A stretch of DNA of 64,000 nt from Chromobacterium paludis (GTDB lineage: Bacteria; Pseudomonadota; Gammaproteobacteria; Burkholderiales; Chromobacteriaceae): assembly GCF_008275125.1 (NCBI RefSeq), contig NZ_CP043473.1, forward strand, positions 2,852,001-2,916,000, read 5' to 3'. The position numbers and the translations under genes were made by a program. The notes beneath the pieces were generated by a model, which ran no database searches, had not been told where the DNA came from, and saw only the letters and a list, made by a program, of their open reading frames with translations. Positions within the stretch are counted from its first letter, which is position 1. Each line of letters opens with the position of its first letter. Below, piece after piece: positions 29,743 to 37,898 of the stretch.

Positions 29743-29792
29743 CTGCCCACCCCTTCCCTATCCGTTGACACAGTATGACCGGCGCGACCGAT

Positions 29793-30002
29793 TTAGCCGC
29801 CGCCGACCGCCACCACGATTTCCAGCACATCGCCGTCCGCCAGCGTCGCTTCGGCGTGACGGCTGCGCGGCACGATCTCGCCGTTGCGCTCGATGGCGAT
29901 GCGCTTGCCCGTCAAGCCCAGCTCAACCACCAGATCGGCAAACGTGGCTATGCCGGCGAAGCTGCGCGCTTCGCCGTTGATGCTCAGATTCAATTGGCTC
30001 AT
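29793..30002 (-). CDS. thiS: Sulfur carrier protein ThiS
   Basis: A 69-residue ubiquitin-like protein ending in Gly-Gly-Gly, with the C-terminal Gly thiocarboxylated by the ThiF/IscS-type system to deliver sulfur to thiazole synthase. Fold landmarks are the opening SQLNLSINGEARSF, RIAIERNGEIVPR and DGDVLEIVVAVGGG. ATG 30002 overlaps the spoT stop by 4 bases (ATGA), suggesting translational coupling to spoT. Followed by thiG. Confidence 0.93.
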   Translation of the reverse strand: MSQLNLSINGEARSFAGIATFADLVVELGLTGKRIAIERNGEIVPRSRHAEATLADGDVLEIVVAVGGG

Positions 30003-32155
30003 TTTCTCTCCACGCGCTGCACCACCGGCAATTGCCGCACGGCGTTCAACACGCGCTCCAGATGCTCCACGCCTTCCACCTGCAAGCGGAAGTGGATATT
30101 GAACAGGCCATCGCCATCGCGGCTGCTGTCCTGCGTGTCGGCGCTCTCGATATTGGCCGAGGCCTGCGAGATGGCGGTGGCGATGTCGGCCAAGGCGCCG
30201 CGTTCGTTGCGCGACAGCACGCCCATGGTGACGCCGAACATGCGGTCGCGTTGCGCCTCCCAATTCACTTCCAGCAGCTTGTCGTGATCGGCGCGGCGCG
30301 CGTTCGGACACTCCACGCGGTGGATCACCAGGCCCTGGCCCTTGGTGATCACGCCCAGGATTTCGTCACCGGGCAGCGGATTGCAGCAATTGGACAGCTG
30401 CACCATGCCGGCCTCGTTGCCGCGTATGGTGATGGGGCCGACGCGCACGCCCTCGCCCAGCCGCTCGCCGGCCAGCTCCAGCATGCGCCGCGCCACCACG
30501 ATGGGCAGCAGCTTGCCGGCGCCGATCTCCGCCAACACGTCATCAAAGCTGTTCATTTTCTCGCCATAAGTGGCGAAGTATTCGGCGCGCAGTTCTTCGC
30601 TGACCGCCAGCGGCGTGGTCGCCAAGGCGCCCACCGCCTGCCGCAACAGCTTCTCGCCCAGCGACACCGCCTCCTCGCGCTGCAGGCTCTTCAGATAATT
30701 GCGGATGCCGGAGCGCGCGCGGCCGCTCTGCACGAAGGCCAGCCAGGACGGATTGGGCTTGGCCTGCGTCGAGGTGATGATTTCCACCGTGTCGCCATTG
30801 CGCAGCACCGTGCGCAGCGGCACCAGCGCGTGGTTGACACGCGCGGCGATGCAGCGATGGCCGACGTCGGTGTGCACGGCGTAGGCGAAGTCCACCGGCG
30901 TGGCCCCTTGCGGCAACACCATGATCTTGCCCTTGGGCGTGAACACGTAGACCTCGTCCGGGAACAGGTCGATCTTGATGTGCTCCAGAAACTCGACCGC
31001 GTCCTCGCTCTCCTCCTGCATGTCCAGCAGTTTCTGCAGCCACTGGTGGGTGCGCTGCTGCGCGGTGTTGATGCCCTCGCCGCTCTTGTACATCCAGTGC
31101 GAGGCCACGCCAGCCTCCGCCACATTGTGCATCTCGCGGGTGCGGATCTGCATTTCCACCGGCGTGCCATAAGGGCCGAACAGCGTGGTGTGCAGACTTT
31201 GATAGCCATTGCCCTTGGGAATGGCGATGTAATCCTTGAATTTGCCCGGAATGGGCTTGTACAGGCTGTGCAGCGCGCCCAGCGCCAGGTAGCAGGCCGG
31301 GATGTCGTTGACGACGACGCGGAAGCCGTAGATGTCCAGCACCTCGGAGAAGGACAGGTGCTTCTCCTGCATTTTCTTGTAGATGCTGTAAAGATTTTTC
31401 TCGCGGCCCTTGATCGTGGCCTCGATATTGCTCTGCACCAGCCGCTGGCTGACCGCCTGCAGTATCTTGTTGACCACCTCGCGGCGATTGCCGCGCGCGG
31501 CGCGCACCGCCTTGGACAGCACGCTGTAGCGGTGCGGATGCAGATGCTTGAACGCCAGGTCCTGCAGCTCGCGATAGACCTTGTTCAGGCCGATGCGGTT
31601 GGCGATCGGCGCGTAGATTTCCAGCGTCTCCAGCGCGATGCGATGGCGCTTGTCCTCGCGCATCGAGTCCAGCGTGCGCATATTGTGCAGCCGGTCCGCC
31701 AGCTTGACGATGATGACGCGGATGTCGCGCGCCATCGCCAGCACCATCTTGCGGAAGCTCTCGGCCTGAGCCGCTTCCTTGGTCTGGTACTCCAGCCGCT
31801 CCAGCTTGGACAGGCCGTCCACCAGGTCGGCGACGATCTTGCCGAACTTCTCGATCAGCGTGGGCTTGGTGACGCCGGTGTCTTCCAGCACGTCATGCAG
31901 CAAGGCCGCGGCCAGCCCCTGCACATCCAGCCGCCAGTCGGTGAGCATGGTGGCCACCGCCAACGGATGGGTGATGTAGGGCTCGCCGCTCTTGCGGGTC
32001 TGGCCCTCGTGCGCCTCGCGGCTGACCGCGAAAGCCTGCTTGAGCAGGGCGACGTCTTCCGGCTTGAGGTAACGGGCGGCGTTTTCAAAAAAAGCCGCCG
32101 CTTCGGATTCGATCAAGGCGTGGTAATCGATACCTGTCTCAATGCCGCTGGCCAT
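29999..32155 (-). CDS. spoT: Bifunctional (p)ppGpp synthetase/hydrolase
   Basis: A 718-residue Rel/SpoT enzyme. The N-terminal HD hydrolase is intact (His-Asp at 87-88 in LLHDVLEDTG), followed by the synthetase domain (FRVVVNDIPACYLALG, KDYIAIPKGNGYQSLHT, VEMQIRTREMHNVAE), a TGS domain (VYVFTPKGKIMVLPQGATPVDFAY) and a C-terminal ACT domain. Intact HD and synthetase motifs predict both making and breaking of the alarmone. GGAG precedes ATG 32155. It follows rpoZ by 21 bases; its stop overlaps thiS. The gmk-rpoZ-spoT order matches E. coli. Confidence 0.97.
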   Translation of the reverse strand: MASGIETGIDYHALIESEAAAFFENAARYLKPEDVALLKQAFAVSREAHEGQTRKSGEPYITHPLAVATMLTDWRLDVQGLAAALLHDVLEDTGVTKPTLIEKFGKIVADLVDGLSKLERLEYQTKEAAQAESFRKMVLAMARDIRVIIVKLADRLHNMRTLDSMREDKRHRIALETLEIYAPIANRIGLNKVYRELQDLAFKHLHPHRYSVLSKAVRAARGNRREVVNKILQAVSQRLVQSNIEATIKGREKNLYSIYKKMQEKHLSFSEVLDIYGFRVVVNDIPACYLALGALHSLYKPIPGKFKDYIAIPKGNGYQSLHTTLFGPYGTPVEMQIRTREMHNVAEAGVASHWMYKSGEGINTAQQRTHQWLQKLLDMQEESEDAVEFLEHIKIDLFPDEVYVFTPKGKIMVLPQGATPVDFAYAVHTDVGHRCIAARVNHALVPLRTVLRNGDTVEIITSTQAKPNPSWLAFVQSGRARSGIRNYLKSLQREEAVSLGEKLLRQAVGALATTPLAVSEELRAEYFATYGEKMNSFDDVLAEIGAGKLLPIVVARRMLELAGERLGEGVRVGPITIRGNEAGMVQLSNCCNPLPGDEILGVITKGQGLVIHRVECPNARRADHDKLLEVNWEAQRDRMFGVTMGVLSRNERGALADIATAISQASANIESADTQDSSRDGDGLFNIHFRLQVEGVEHLERVLNAVRQLPVVQRVERK

Positions 32156-32176
32156 CGTCTACTCCAGTACTTCGGA

Positions 32177-32383
32177 TCAGGCCTTGCCGCGGTTCAGGAC
32201 TTCCTTGCCGACATGGCCGGCAGCGATTTCACGCAGGGCGATCACGGTCGGTTTATGGCGGCCCGGCTCGACAAAGGCGCTCGCGCCGGAAGCCACTTGG
32301 CGCGCGCGGTAGGCGGCGGCCAGGGTCAGGTCAAATCGGTTCTGGATGCGATCCAGGCAGTCGTCAACAGTAATACGGGCCAT
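32177..32383 (-). CDS. rpoZ: RNA polymerase omega subunit
   Basis: A 68-residue protein starting [20 protein letters not shown] with [12 protein letters not shown] later, the standard omega sequence. Omega chaperones beta-prime and forms one ppGpp binding site on RNA polymerase, which fits its place directly upstream of spoT. It lies 82 bases after gmk on the same strand. Confidence 0.97.
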   Translation of the reverse strand: MARITVDDCLDRIQNRFDLTLAAAYRARQVASGASAFVEPGRHKPTVIALREIAAGHVGKEVLNRGKA

Positions 32384-32465
32384 GATGTCTCTCAGCTAAA
32401 TGACGGTTACAGGGTTCACTATATCGAATTTTCGCCTCGGCCAGACAGCCGGGGCGGCACAATTT

Positions 32466-33098
32466 TCACTTTGCGCCGGCGGTGCCCATGCGGCGGAACA
32501 TATCGGCCAGGCGGCGGCACTGCGGCGCGCTCTTCAGGCGCTGCGCGCGCACAATGCTGATCAGGTCCAGCCGCGCGCGCTCGAAGTCGTCGTTGACCAC
32601 GATGTAATCGTACTCGGCGATCTTGTCGATCTCGGCGCGGGCCGAGGCCAGACGGCGCAGAATCACTTCCTCGGTATCCGTGTCGCGGCCGCGCAGGCGG
32701 CGCTCCAGCTCCTCGATGGACGGCGGCGCGATGAAGATGCCGATGGCCTGAGGAAAGACCTTGCGCACCTGCTCCGCGCCTTGCCAGTCGATCTCCAGCA
32801 GGATGTCCTGCCCCACGTCCAGCCGGCTGCGGATCCAGGGCGCGCTGGTGCCGTAACAGTTGCCGTAGACTTCGGCCCATTCCAGAAAATCGCCGCGCGC
32901 CTTCATGTCCTCAAAGGTGTCGCGGCTGACGAAATGGTAATGCTGGCCGTCGATTTCACCCTTGCGCGCCTGGCGCGTGCTATACGAGATAGACAGCTCC
33001 ACGCTGGGCTCGGCCTGCAACAGGGCGGCCACCAGCGAAGTCTTGCCGGCGCCGGACGGCGCCACCACGATGTAAATGTTTCCGATGGGCTGGTCCAT
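32466..33098 (-). CDS. gmk: Guanylate kinase
   Basis: A 210-residue kinase that phosphorylates GMP to GDP. The P-loop is APSGAGKTS (13-21), followed by the GMP-binding segment ISYSTRQARKGEIDGQHYHF and the LLEIDWQGAEQVRKVFP motif. Length is typical. First visible gene of gmk-rpoZ-spoT-thiS-thiG, linking guanine nucleotide supply with the (p)ppGpp system. It is divergent from the purine permease gene across about 165 bases. Confidence 0.97.
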   Translation of the reverse strand: MDQPIGNIYIVVAPSGAGKTSLVAALLQAEPSVELSISYSTRQARKGEIDGQHYHFVSRDTFEDMKARGDFLEWAEVYGNCYGTSAPWIRSRLDVGQDILLEIDWQGAEQVRKVFPQAIGIFIAPPSIEELERRLRGRDTDTEEVILRRLASARAEIDKIAEYDYIVVNDDFERARLDLISIVRAQRLKSAPQCRRLADMFRRMGTAGAK

Positions 33099-33263
33099 GG
33101 TCTGTTACGAACTTTGCCAAAGAATAATTTTTCAGGATATCACAGTCCGATCATCGTTGTAATGGATGACATATTTTCACATCAAGATTTAGGTGTTTGA
33201 CAGCCCTCAGGCCGATAATGCGCCGTTTTCGTTTTGACGCAATACACCTTGGAGTCGCGCCGC

Positions 33264-34562
33264 ATGCAACTGCTGGAAAGCTTGTTCAAGCTGAAAGAAC
33301 ATGGCACCACGGTCCGGACCGAAGTCATCGCCGGATTCACCACCTTCCTGACCATGGCCTATATCGTGCTGGTCAACCCGCTGATCCTGTCTTCCACCGG
33401 CATGGACCTGAACGCGGTGTTCGTCGCCACCTGCTTGGCCGCGGCGCTCGGCACCGCCATCATGGGCCTGGTGGCCAACTACCCGATCGCGCTGGCGCCG
33501 GGCATGGGGCTGAACGCCTACTTTACCTTCAGCGTGGTCAAGGGCATGGGCCTGTCCTGGGAAACCGCGCTGGGCGCGGTGTTCATCTCCGGCATCGTCT
33601 TCCTGGCGGTGAGCCTGTTCAAGGTGCGCGAGGCCATCGTCAACGCCATCCCGCAGTCGCTGAAGTTCGCCATCTCGGCCGGCGTCGGCATGTTCCTGGC
33701 CATCATCGCGCTGAAGAACGCCGGCATCATCGCGCCGCATCCGGCCACCTATCTGACGCTGGGCGACATCCACAAACCCACCGCCTTGCTGGCCATCTTC
33801 GGCTTCTTCCTGATCGTGGCGCTGGAATACCGCAAGGTGCCGGGCTCCATCATCATCGGCATCCTGGTGGTGACCGTGCTGTCCATCGCGCTGGGCCTGT
33901 CGCCGTTCAAGGGCATCGTCGCTCCGGTGCCCAGCATGGCGCCCACCTTCATGGCCATGGACATCCAGGGCGCGCTGCACGCCGGCCTGATAGGCGTGAT
34001 CTTCGTGTTCTTCTTCGTCGACCTGTTCGACACCACCGGCACCCTGGTCGGCGTGTCGCATCGCGCCGGCCTGCTGGACAAGGACGGCAAGCTGCCGCGG
34101 CTGAAGCGCGCGCTGATGGCGGACTCCATCGCCATCACCGCCGGCGCCGTGATGGGCACCTCGTCCACCACCGCCTACATCGAATCCGCCGCCGGCACCG
34201 CCGTGGGCGGCCGCACCGGCCTGACCGCCGTGGTGGTGGCGCTGCTGTTCCTGGCCGCGCTGTGGCTGTCGCCGCTGGCCGCCACCGTGCCGGCCTACGC
34301 CACCGCGCCGGCGCTGTGCTACGTCGCCGTGCTGATGGCGCGCGGCCTGGCGGAAATAGACTGGAACGACCTGACCGAATCCGCCCCGGCGGTGATGACC
34401 GCGCTGGCCATGCCCTTCACCTTCTCCATCGCAGACGGCATCGCCTTCGGCTTCATCAGCTACGCCGTGATCAAGATCCTGGCCGGCCGCTTCGCCGACC
34501 TGAAGCCCGCGGTGCTGGTCATCGCCGCGCTGTGGGTATTCAAGCTGGCGTTCTTCGCCTAA
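33264..34562 (+). CDS. NCS2-family purine permease (AzgA-like)
   Basis: A 432-residue inner-membrane carrier with about 12-14 hydrophobic segments. Markers of the AzgA/GhxP subgroup are RTEVIAGFTTFLTMAYIVLV, GLVANYPIALAPGMGLNAYF, FFFVDLFDTTGTLVGV and GTSSTTAYIESAAGTAVGGR. Members take up adenine, guanine or hypoxanthine with protons. I start at ATG 33264 (TTGGAG upstream); a TTG frame to 33234 is less likely. Being followed by apt in the same direction suggests purine salvage, but a terminator separates the two genes. Confidence 0.93.
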   Translation: MQLLESLFKLKEHGTTVRTEVIAGFTTFLTMAYIVLVNPLILSSTGMDLNAVFVATCLAAALGTAIMGLVANYPIALAPGMGLNAYFTFSVVKGMGLSWETALGAVFISGIVFLAVSLFKVREAIVNAIPQSLKFAISAGVGMFLAIIALKNAGIIAPHPATYLTLGDIHKPTALLAIFGFFLIVALEYRKVPGSIIIGILVVTVLSIALGLSPFKGIVAPVPSMAPTFMAMDIQGALHAGLIGVIFVFFFVDLFDTTGTLVGVSHRAGLLDKDGKLPRLKRALMADSIAITAGAVMGTSSTTAYIESAAGTAVGGRTGLTAVVVALLFLAALWLSPLAATVPAYATAPALCYVAVLMARGLAEIDWNDLTESAPAVMTALAMPFTFSIADGIAFGFISYAVIKILAGRFADLKPAVLVIAALWVFKLAFFA

Positions 34563-34586
34563 ACGCGGAATAATCGTTTCGCACAA

Positions 34587-34617
34587 GGGCCTGCCGCTTT
34601 GCGCGGCGGGCCTTTTT
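34587..34617 (+). terminator. Intrinsic terminator after purine permease
   Basis: GGCCTGCCGC pairs with GCGGCGGGCC (one T-G pair, arms within 34588-34612) and TTTTT follows. It is 25 bases after the permease stop. Confidence 0.85.
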
Positions 34618-34676
34618 GCTGGCCGGCGATCCTGCATCGCTCACGCAGTCTCTTGATTTCGAAGTACAATACAGCC

Positions 34677-35234
34677 ATGGAAAACCTCAGCAATCTCGAC
34701 TACTCCAGCTACCTGAAGGGCTGGATCCGCACCGTGCCGAACTGGCCGCAACAAGGCGTGATGTTCCGCGACATCACCCCGCTGCTGCAAAACCCCAAGA
34801 CCTTCCGCATGTTGATCGACATCTACGTCCATCGCTACATGACGGAAAAAGTGGACTTGGTGGCCGGCCTGGACGCGCGCGGCTTCATCATCGGTTCCGT
34901 GTTGGCCTACGAGCTGAACGTCGGCTTCGTGCCCATCCGCAAGAAGGGCAAGCTGCCCTTCACCACGGTGGAAGAGGAATACGAGCTGGAATACGGCAAT
35001 GCCGCGGTGGAAATGCACACCGACGCCTGCAAGCCGGGCGACCGCGTGATCCTGATCGACGATCTGGTAGCCACCGGCGGCACCATGATGGCCGGCTACA
35101 AGCTGCTCAAGCGCATGGGCGCCGACGTGCTGGAAGCCGCGGCCATCATCGAGCTGCCGGAGCTGGGCGGCGGCCAGCTGGTGCGCGACGGCGGCCTGGA
35201 CCTGTTCACCGTCTGCAGCTACAAGGGCCACTGA
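34677..35234 (+). CDS. apt: Adenine phosphoribosyltransferase
   Basis: A 185-residue salvage enzyme turning adenine and PRPP into AMP. The PRPP loop [17 protein letters not shown] and the [23 protein letters not shown] and [10 protein letters not shown] segments are typical of Apt. ATG 34677 has no ribosome binding site. A -10-like TACAAT (34665-34670) lies six bases before the ATG, so the mRNA may be leaderless. Follows the purine permease and its terminator. Confidence 0.96.
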   Translation: MENLSNLDYSSYLKGWIRTVPNWPQQGVMFRDITPLLQNPKTFRMLIDIYVHRYMTEKVDLVAGLDARGFIIGSVLAYELNVGFVPIRKKGKLPFTTVEEEYELEYGNAAVEMHTDACKPGDRVILIDDLVATGGTMMAGYKLLKRMGADVLEAAAIIELPELGGGQLVRDGGLDLFTVCSYKGH

Positions 35235-35247
35235 GCCCGCCCTGAAG

Positions 35248-35273
35248 AAAAAGGAGCCTATCGGCTCCTTTTT
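35248..35273. terminator. Bidirectional terminator between apt and S41 peptidase
   Basis: AAAAAGGAGCC / GGCTCCTTTTT perfect 11-bp stem with loop TATC, between two convergent genes; T-runs on both strands. Confidence 0.9.
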
Positions 35274-35283
35274 GCATTTCCCC

Positions 35284-36708
35284 TCACCCCATGCGCTGCA
35301 AGACCCAGGCCTGCAAAGCCTTGGTATCGTCGATGTCGCCATCGTAATGCGCGTCGGGCAGATAAGGCTGGTTGCTGGCGCGCGGACGATGCCGTATCAC
35401 CTTCATCGGCAGGTGCAACACCCCAAGGCCGGAAGGCAGCGGTTCGCTGGTCACATCCATATACGTGGTATCGGCATTGGTCATCTGCCCCAGCTGCACG
35501 CTGCCCGGAATCTGCTTCACCAGATCGGCGAACATCAGGCAGGAACTGGCGCAGTCCGAGCGTGTGATCCAGGCGATGCGCGGCTTGCCCGCGAAGGTCG
35601 CGGGCGCTTTCACCGCGTCGCTGTCATCTTCCCGCAACCACTCCCGCCCTTCCTTCCGCGCCTGCGTCAGCCGCTTTTGCAGCTTTTCCGCCCAGACCCG
35701 CGTGGCGGCCGGCAGGCCAGGATAAGCCAGCGCGACTTGCGGATACCGTTCCGACGCCGCGCTGACCCGCCACTCTATGTAGGAATCGCCATCCGCCCGA
35801 CGCTCCAGCCAAGCCGCATCGTCCTTGCCATACAGGCTTTCCAGCAAGTCCGTCGCATACTGGCTGCTGCCGCCGCGATTGCCCCGCGTATCCAGTACGA
35901 TCAGCTTGGCCGAACGCAAGGCCTGCATGCCGGCGATCACATTCTGCATTTGCTGTATTCGCTCGCCCTGCGGCATGAAGTCCGCCACCTGCACCCAATA
36001 CCGGCCCTCCCCCAGATCGCGGATTTCCGGCTTGAAGCTGGCTGGCGGCGGCAAGGGCGAACGGTCGAAGCGACGCGCGCTCATCGCATAATCCTTCTCG
36101 CTGCCATCTGCCAGACGGAAGCGGCAACTGGCCGGCAAGGGGCTCAAGGCGCGCAACTGCGCCGACTGCATCGCCGCATAACGCCCCAACTCCCAGCGCT
36201 GGCCTTCCAGGGGCTCGCGCCGGTCCAGATAGGGCATGACGTCTTGCCGCAGCGCCGCCTCCGCTGGCTTACCGTCGCAACTGAGCCATTGCGCGCCTTG
36301 CGGCGGCAAGGCGGTCGGCCAGTCCTTGGCCACCGCGTCCACCAGCCAGCGGTCGCCCTGCGGCTTGGCCGTCCAGCCCTGCCAGCGATAGAAACGCATC
36401 TTGGGCGAGGCGCTGAGCACCACATGCACGTCTTGGAAACCCACTAAATAATATTGCAACGGCCCCAACACCTGCTCCTGGCTCCTGACCTCCCGGGTGA
36501 GCCGCAAGGCTTCGGCATAGCCCTGCTCCAGCCAACGGCGGAAGCCTGGATTTTCGCTATCGATGGCGCCAGGGTGAGCATCGACAAGCGTCTGATGCGC
36601 GAATGCCAACTGTTCGCGCGCCAAGGCCTGCCAATCCTCGCCCTGCGCCCACCCGGCGCTGGCCAACGCGGCTCCCAGCAGTCCCAAAATCATGTTTATT
36701 TTTTTCAC
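35284..36708 (-). CDS. Exported S41-family (tail-specific-like) peptidase
   Basis: A 474-residue protein with a Sec signal peptide (residues 1-21, MKKINMILGLLGAALASAGW then AQ), so it acts outside the cytoplasm. The C-terminal half resembles S41 peptidases: LIVLDTRGNRGGSSQYATD, ARIAWITRSDCASSCLMFAD (catalytic Ser in SDCASSC) and a late VTSEPLPSGLG segment. There is no obvious PDZ domain. Start is GTG 36708 with AAGGAG upstream. Although in the same direction as the PadR cluster upstream, a terminator at 36746-36770 separates it. The substrate is unknown. Confidence 0.75.
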   Translation of the reverse strand: MKKINMILGLLGAALASAGWAQGEDWQALAREQLAFAHQTLVDAHPGAIDSENPGFRRWLEQGYAEALRLTREVRSQEQVLGPLQYYLVGFQDVHVVLSASPKMRFYRWQGWTAKPQGDRWLVDAVAKDWPTALPPQGAQWLSCDGKPAEAALRQDVMPYLDRREPLEGQRWELGRYAAMQSAQLRALSPLPASCRFRLADGSEKDYAMSARRFDRSPLPPPASFKPEIRDLGEGRYWVQVADFMPQGERIQQMQNVIAGMQALRSAKLIVLDTRGNRGGSSQYATDLLESLYGKDDAAWLERRADGDSYIEWRVSAASERYPQVALAYPGLPAATRVWAEKLQKRLTQARKEGREWLREDDSDAVKAPATFAGKPRIAWITRSDCASSCLMFADLVKQIPGSVQLGQMTNADTTYMDVTSEPLPSGLGVLHLPMKVIRHRPRASNQPYLPDAHYDGDIDDTKALQAWVLQRMG

Positions 36709-36745
36709 ACCCCACTCCTTTGATGACGTTTAAATACCAATTGCG

Positions 36746-36770
36746 CAAAAAGAACCCGGCTTCAGCCGGG
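36746..36770 (-). terminator. Intrinsic terminator after repeat-rich exported protein gene
   Basis: Minus strand CCCGGC-TGAA-GCCGGG followed by TTCTTTTT (stem 36755-36770). It lies 27 bases after the stop at 36797. Confidence 0.75.
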
Positions 36771-36796
36771 CAAGGGACACGGAGTCATACCACTGC

Positions 36797-37558
36797 TTAA
36801 TCCTGATCCAGCGACACCTTCACCGCCTGGCCGCTGACGCGCAGCTTCAAGGGCGCGCCCGGCGTATTGATCTTGTCGCCGTCCACTCTGCTAGCCTGGC
36901 CCTGGACCTGATAATCCAGCTTGGCCTGGCGGCTGGTGCTCAAATCCAGTTTGACCGCCTGCCCCTGGACATTGACCGTTCCCGACGGCTGCGCGCCGCG
37001 CAAGTTCACGTCTGCCTTCACCATCTGTCCATTCAGCGTCAGCGCCGGGCTCGCGCCCTGGAAATCCAGCTTCAACGCCTCGCCCTTGGCCTGCAGCGCA
37101 TCAAAAGTGCCTGCCAGATCTGCCGTCACCGCATTGCCATCCAGCTTCACGGCGCGCGCCTTGCCCTTCAGGTCCAGCTTGAGCGCCTGGCCATGCATGC
37201 GCACGGAGTCGAAATCCCCGTTCAGATCGCCTTCAAAGGCGCTCAGGTCGACATCCACCCGCTTGCCCGGCTTGACGTTGCCCTTGATCGCCAGTCCGCA
37301 GCGATCCGATGCCGCCTGGCCCAGATCGATCAAAAAGCTCAACTCGCCGCCGTTGCGGACGATGTCCACCTTGCAACGGGAATCGGACCAGTTGCGTTTC
37401 TCCAGATTCAGCTGGTACGGCTTGGCCGCATTGGCGCTCAGCTCCAGCTTCAGCGCGTCGCCGCGAAACTTCAGGCTGTCTATGCCCGCGGCGTCCTCGG
37501 CCCTGGCCGCGCCCGCCGCCAGCAACAGGCAGCAGGCGATGTGGATAACTGGTTTCAT
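36797..37558 (-). CDS. Exported repeat-rich protein of unknown function
   Basis: A 253-residue protein with a signal peptide (first about 20 residues, ending AGAARA). The mature part is built from about nine loose repeats of the form G-(D/E/Q)-A-(L/V)-K-(L/V)-(D/E)-(L/F), for example GDALKLEL, GQALKLDL, GEALKLDF, GQAVKLDL and GQAVKVSL, spaced 15-40 residues. This predicts a repetitive beta structure such as a beta solenoid, in the periplasm or on the surface. Two Cys in the first third (SRCKVD, DRCGLA) could form a disulfide. ATG 37558 has GGGGGA upstream. It is the last gene of the PadR-DUF1700 run. I know no named family. Confidence 0.65.
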   Translation of the reverse strand: MKPVIHIACCLLLAAGAARAEDAAGIDSLKFRGDALKLELSANAAKPYQLNLEKRNWSDSRCKVDIVRNGGELSFLIDLGQAASDRCGLAIKGNVKPGKRVDVDLSAFEGDLNGDFDSVRMHGQALKLDLKGKARAVKLDGNAVTADLAGTFDALQAKGEALKLDFQGASPALTLNGQMVKADVNLRGAQPSGTVNVQGQAVKLDLSTSRQAKLDYQVQGQASRVDGDKINTPGAPLKLRVSGQAVKVSLDQD

Positions 37559-37575
37559 CGGTTTCCCCCTTGCTC

Positions 37576-37869
37576 TCATTGCAGGAACAGCCAGCACAGC
37601 GCCGCGCATGCCGCCAGGGCGGAGCCAGCTCCGGCCAGACGGTACGCCAGCTGTTCCCGGCTGTGGCGCAGTATGCGGCGGCGGGCGAAAGCCGCGGCGG
37701 CCATCTGGCGCGTCTCGGCCAGGATGGCCAGCAGCTGGCTCTCGCTGGCGCGGTCGCTCGCCGCATCGCGGATGTAGCCGCGGTAATCGTTGAGTATCTT
37801 GCGCAACTCGGCTTCCGGCAGTTGAACCAGGGTCAGTTGCAATTGCTGCAGGCAGGCATCGTTCTTCAT
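37576..37869 (-). CDS. Small membrane protein related to DUF1700/HAAS region
   Basis: A 97-residue protein with an N-terminal helical domain (LTLVQLPEAELRKILNDYRGYIRDA) that resembles the first 60 residues of the DUF1700 protein encoded upstream, and one C-terminal hydrophobic segment (SALAACAALCWLFL). It looks like a shortened duplicate of that protein's head anchored in the membrane. ATG 37869 has GGGAG 9 bases upstream; GTG 37878 is an alternative. It lies 29 bases after the DUF1700 gene and 17 before the repeat-protein gene, consistent with one operon. Confidence 0.7.
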   Translation of the reverse strand: MKNDACLQQLQLTLVQLPEAELRKILNDYRGYIRDAASDRASESQLLAILAETRQMAAAAFARRRILRHSREQLAYRLAGAGSALAACAALCWLFLQ

Positions 37870-37898
37870 GATCGTCACTCCCGTTCCATTGCCGTGAA

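Noticed and set aside
30032-32560. 842-codon rightward open frame
   Set aside because: Antisense of spoT, rpoZ and gmk; no domains, compositional shadow.
33198-33222. Possible sigma-70 promoter (TTGACA ... TAATGC) before the purine permease
   Set aside because: The hexamers are only 13 bases apart, too short for sigma-70.
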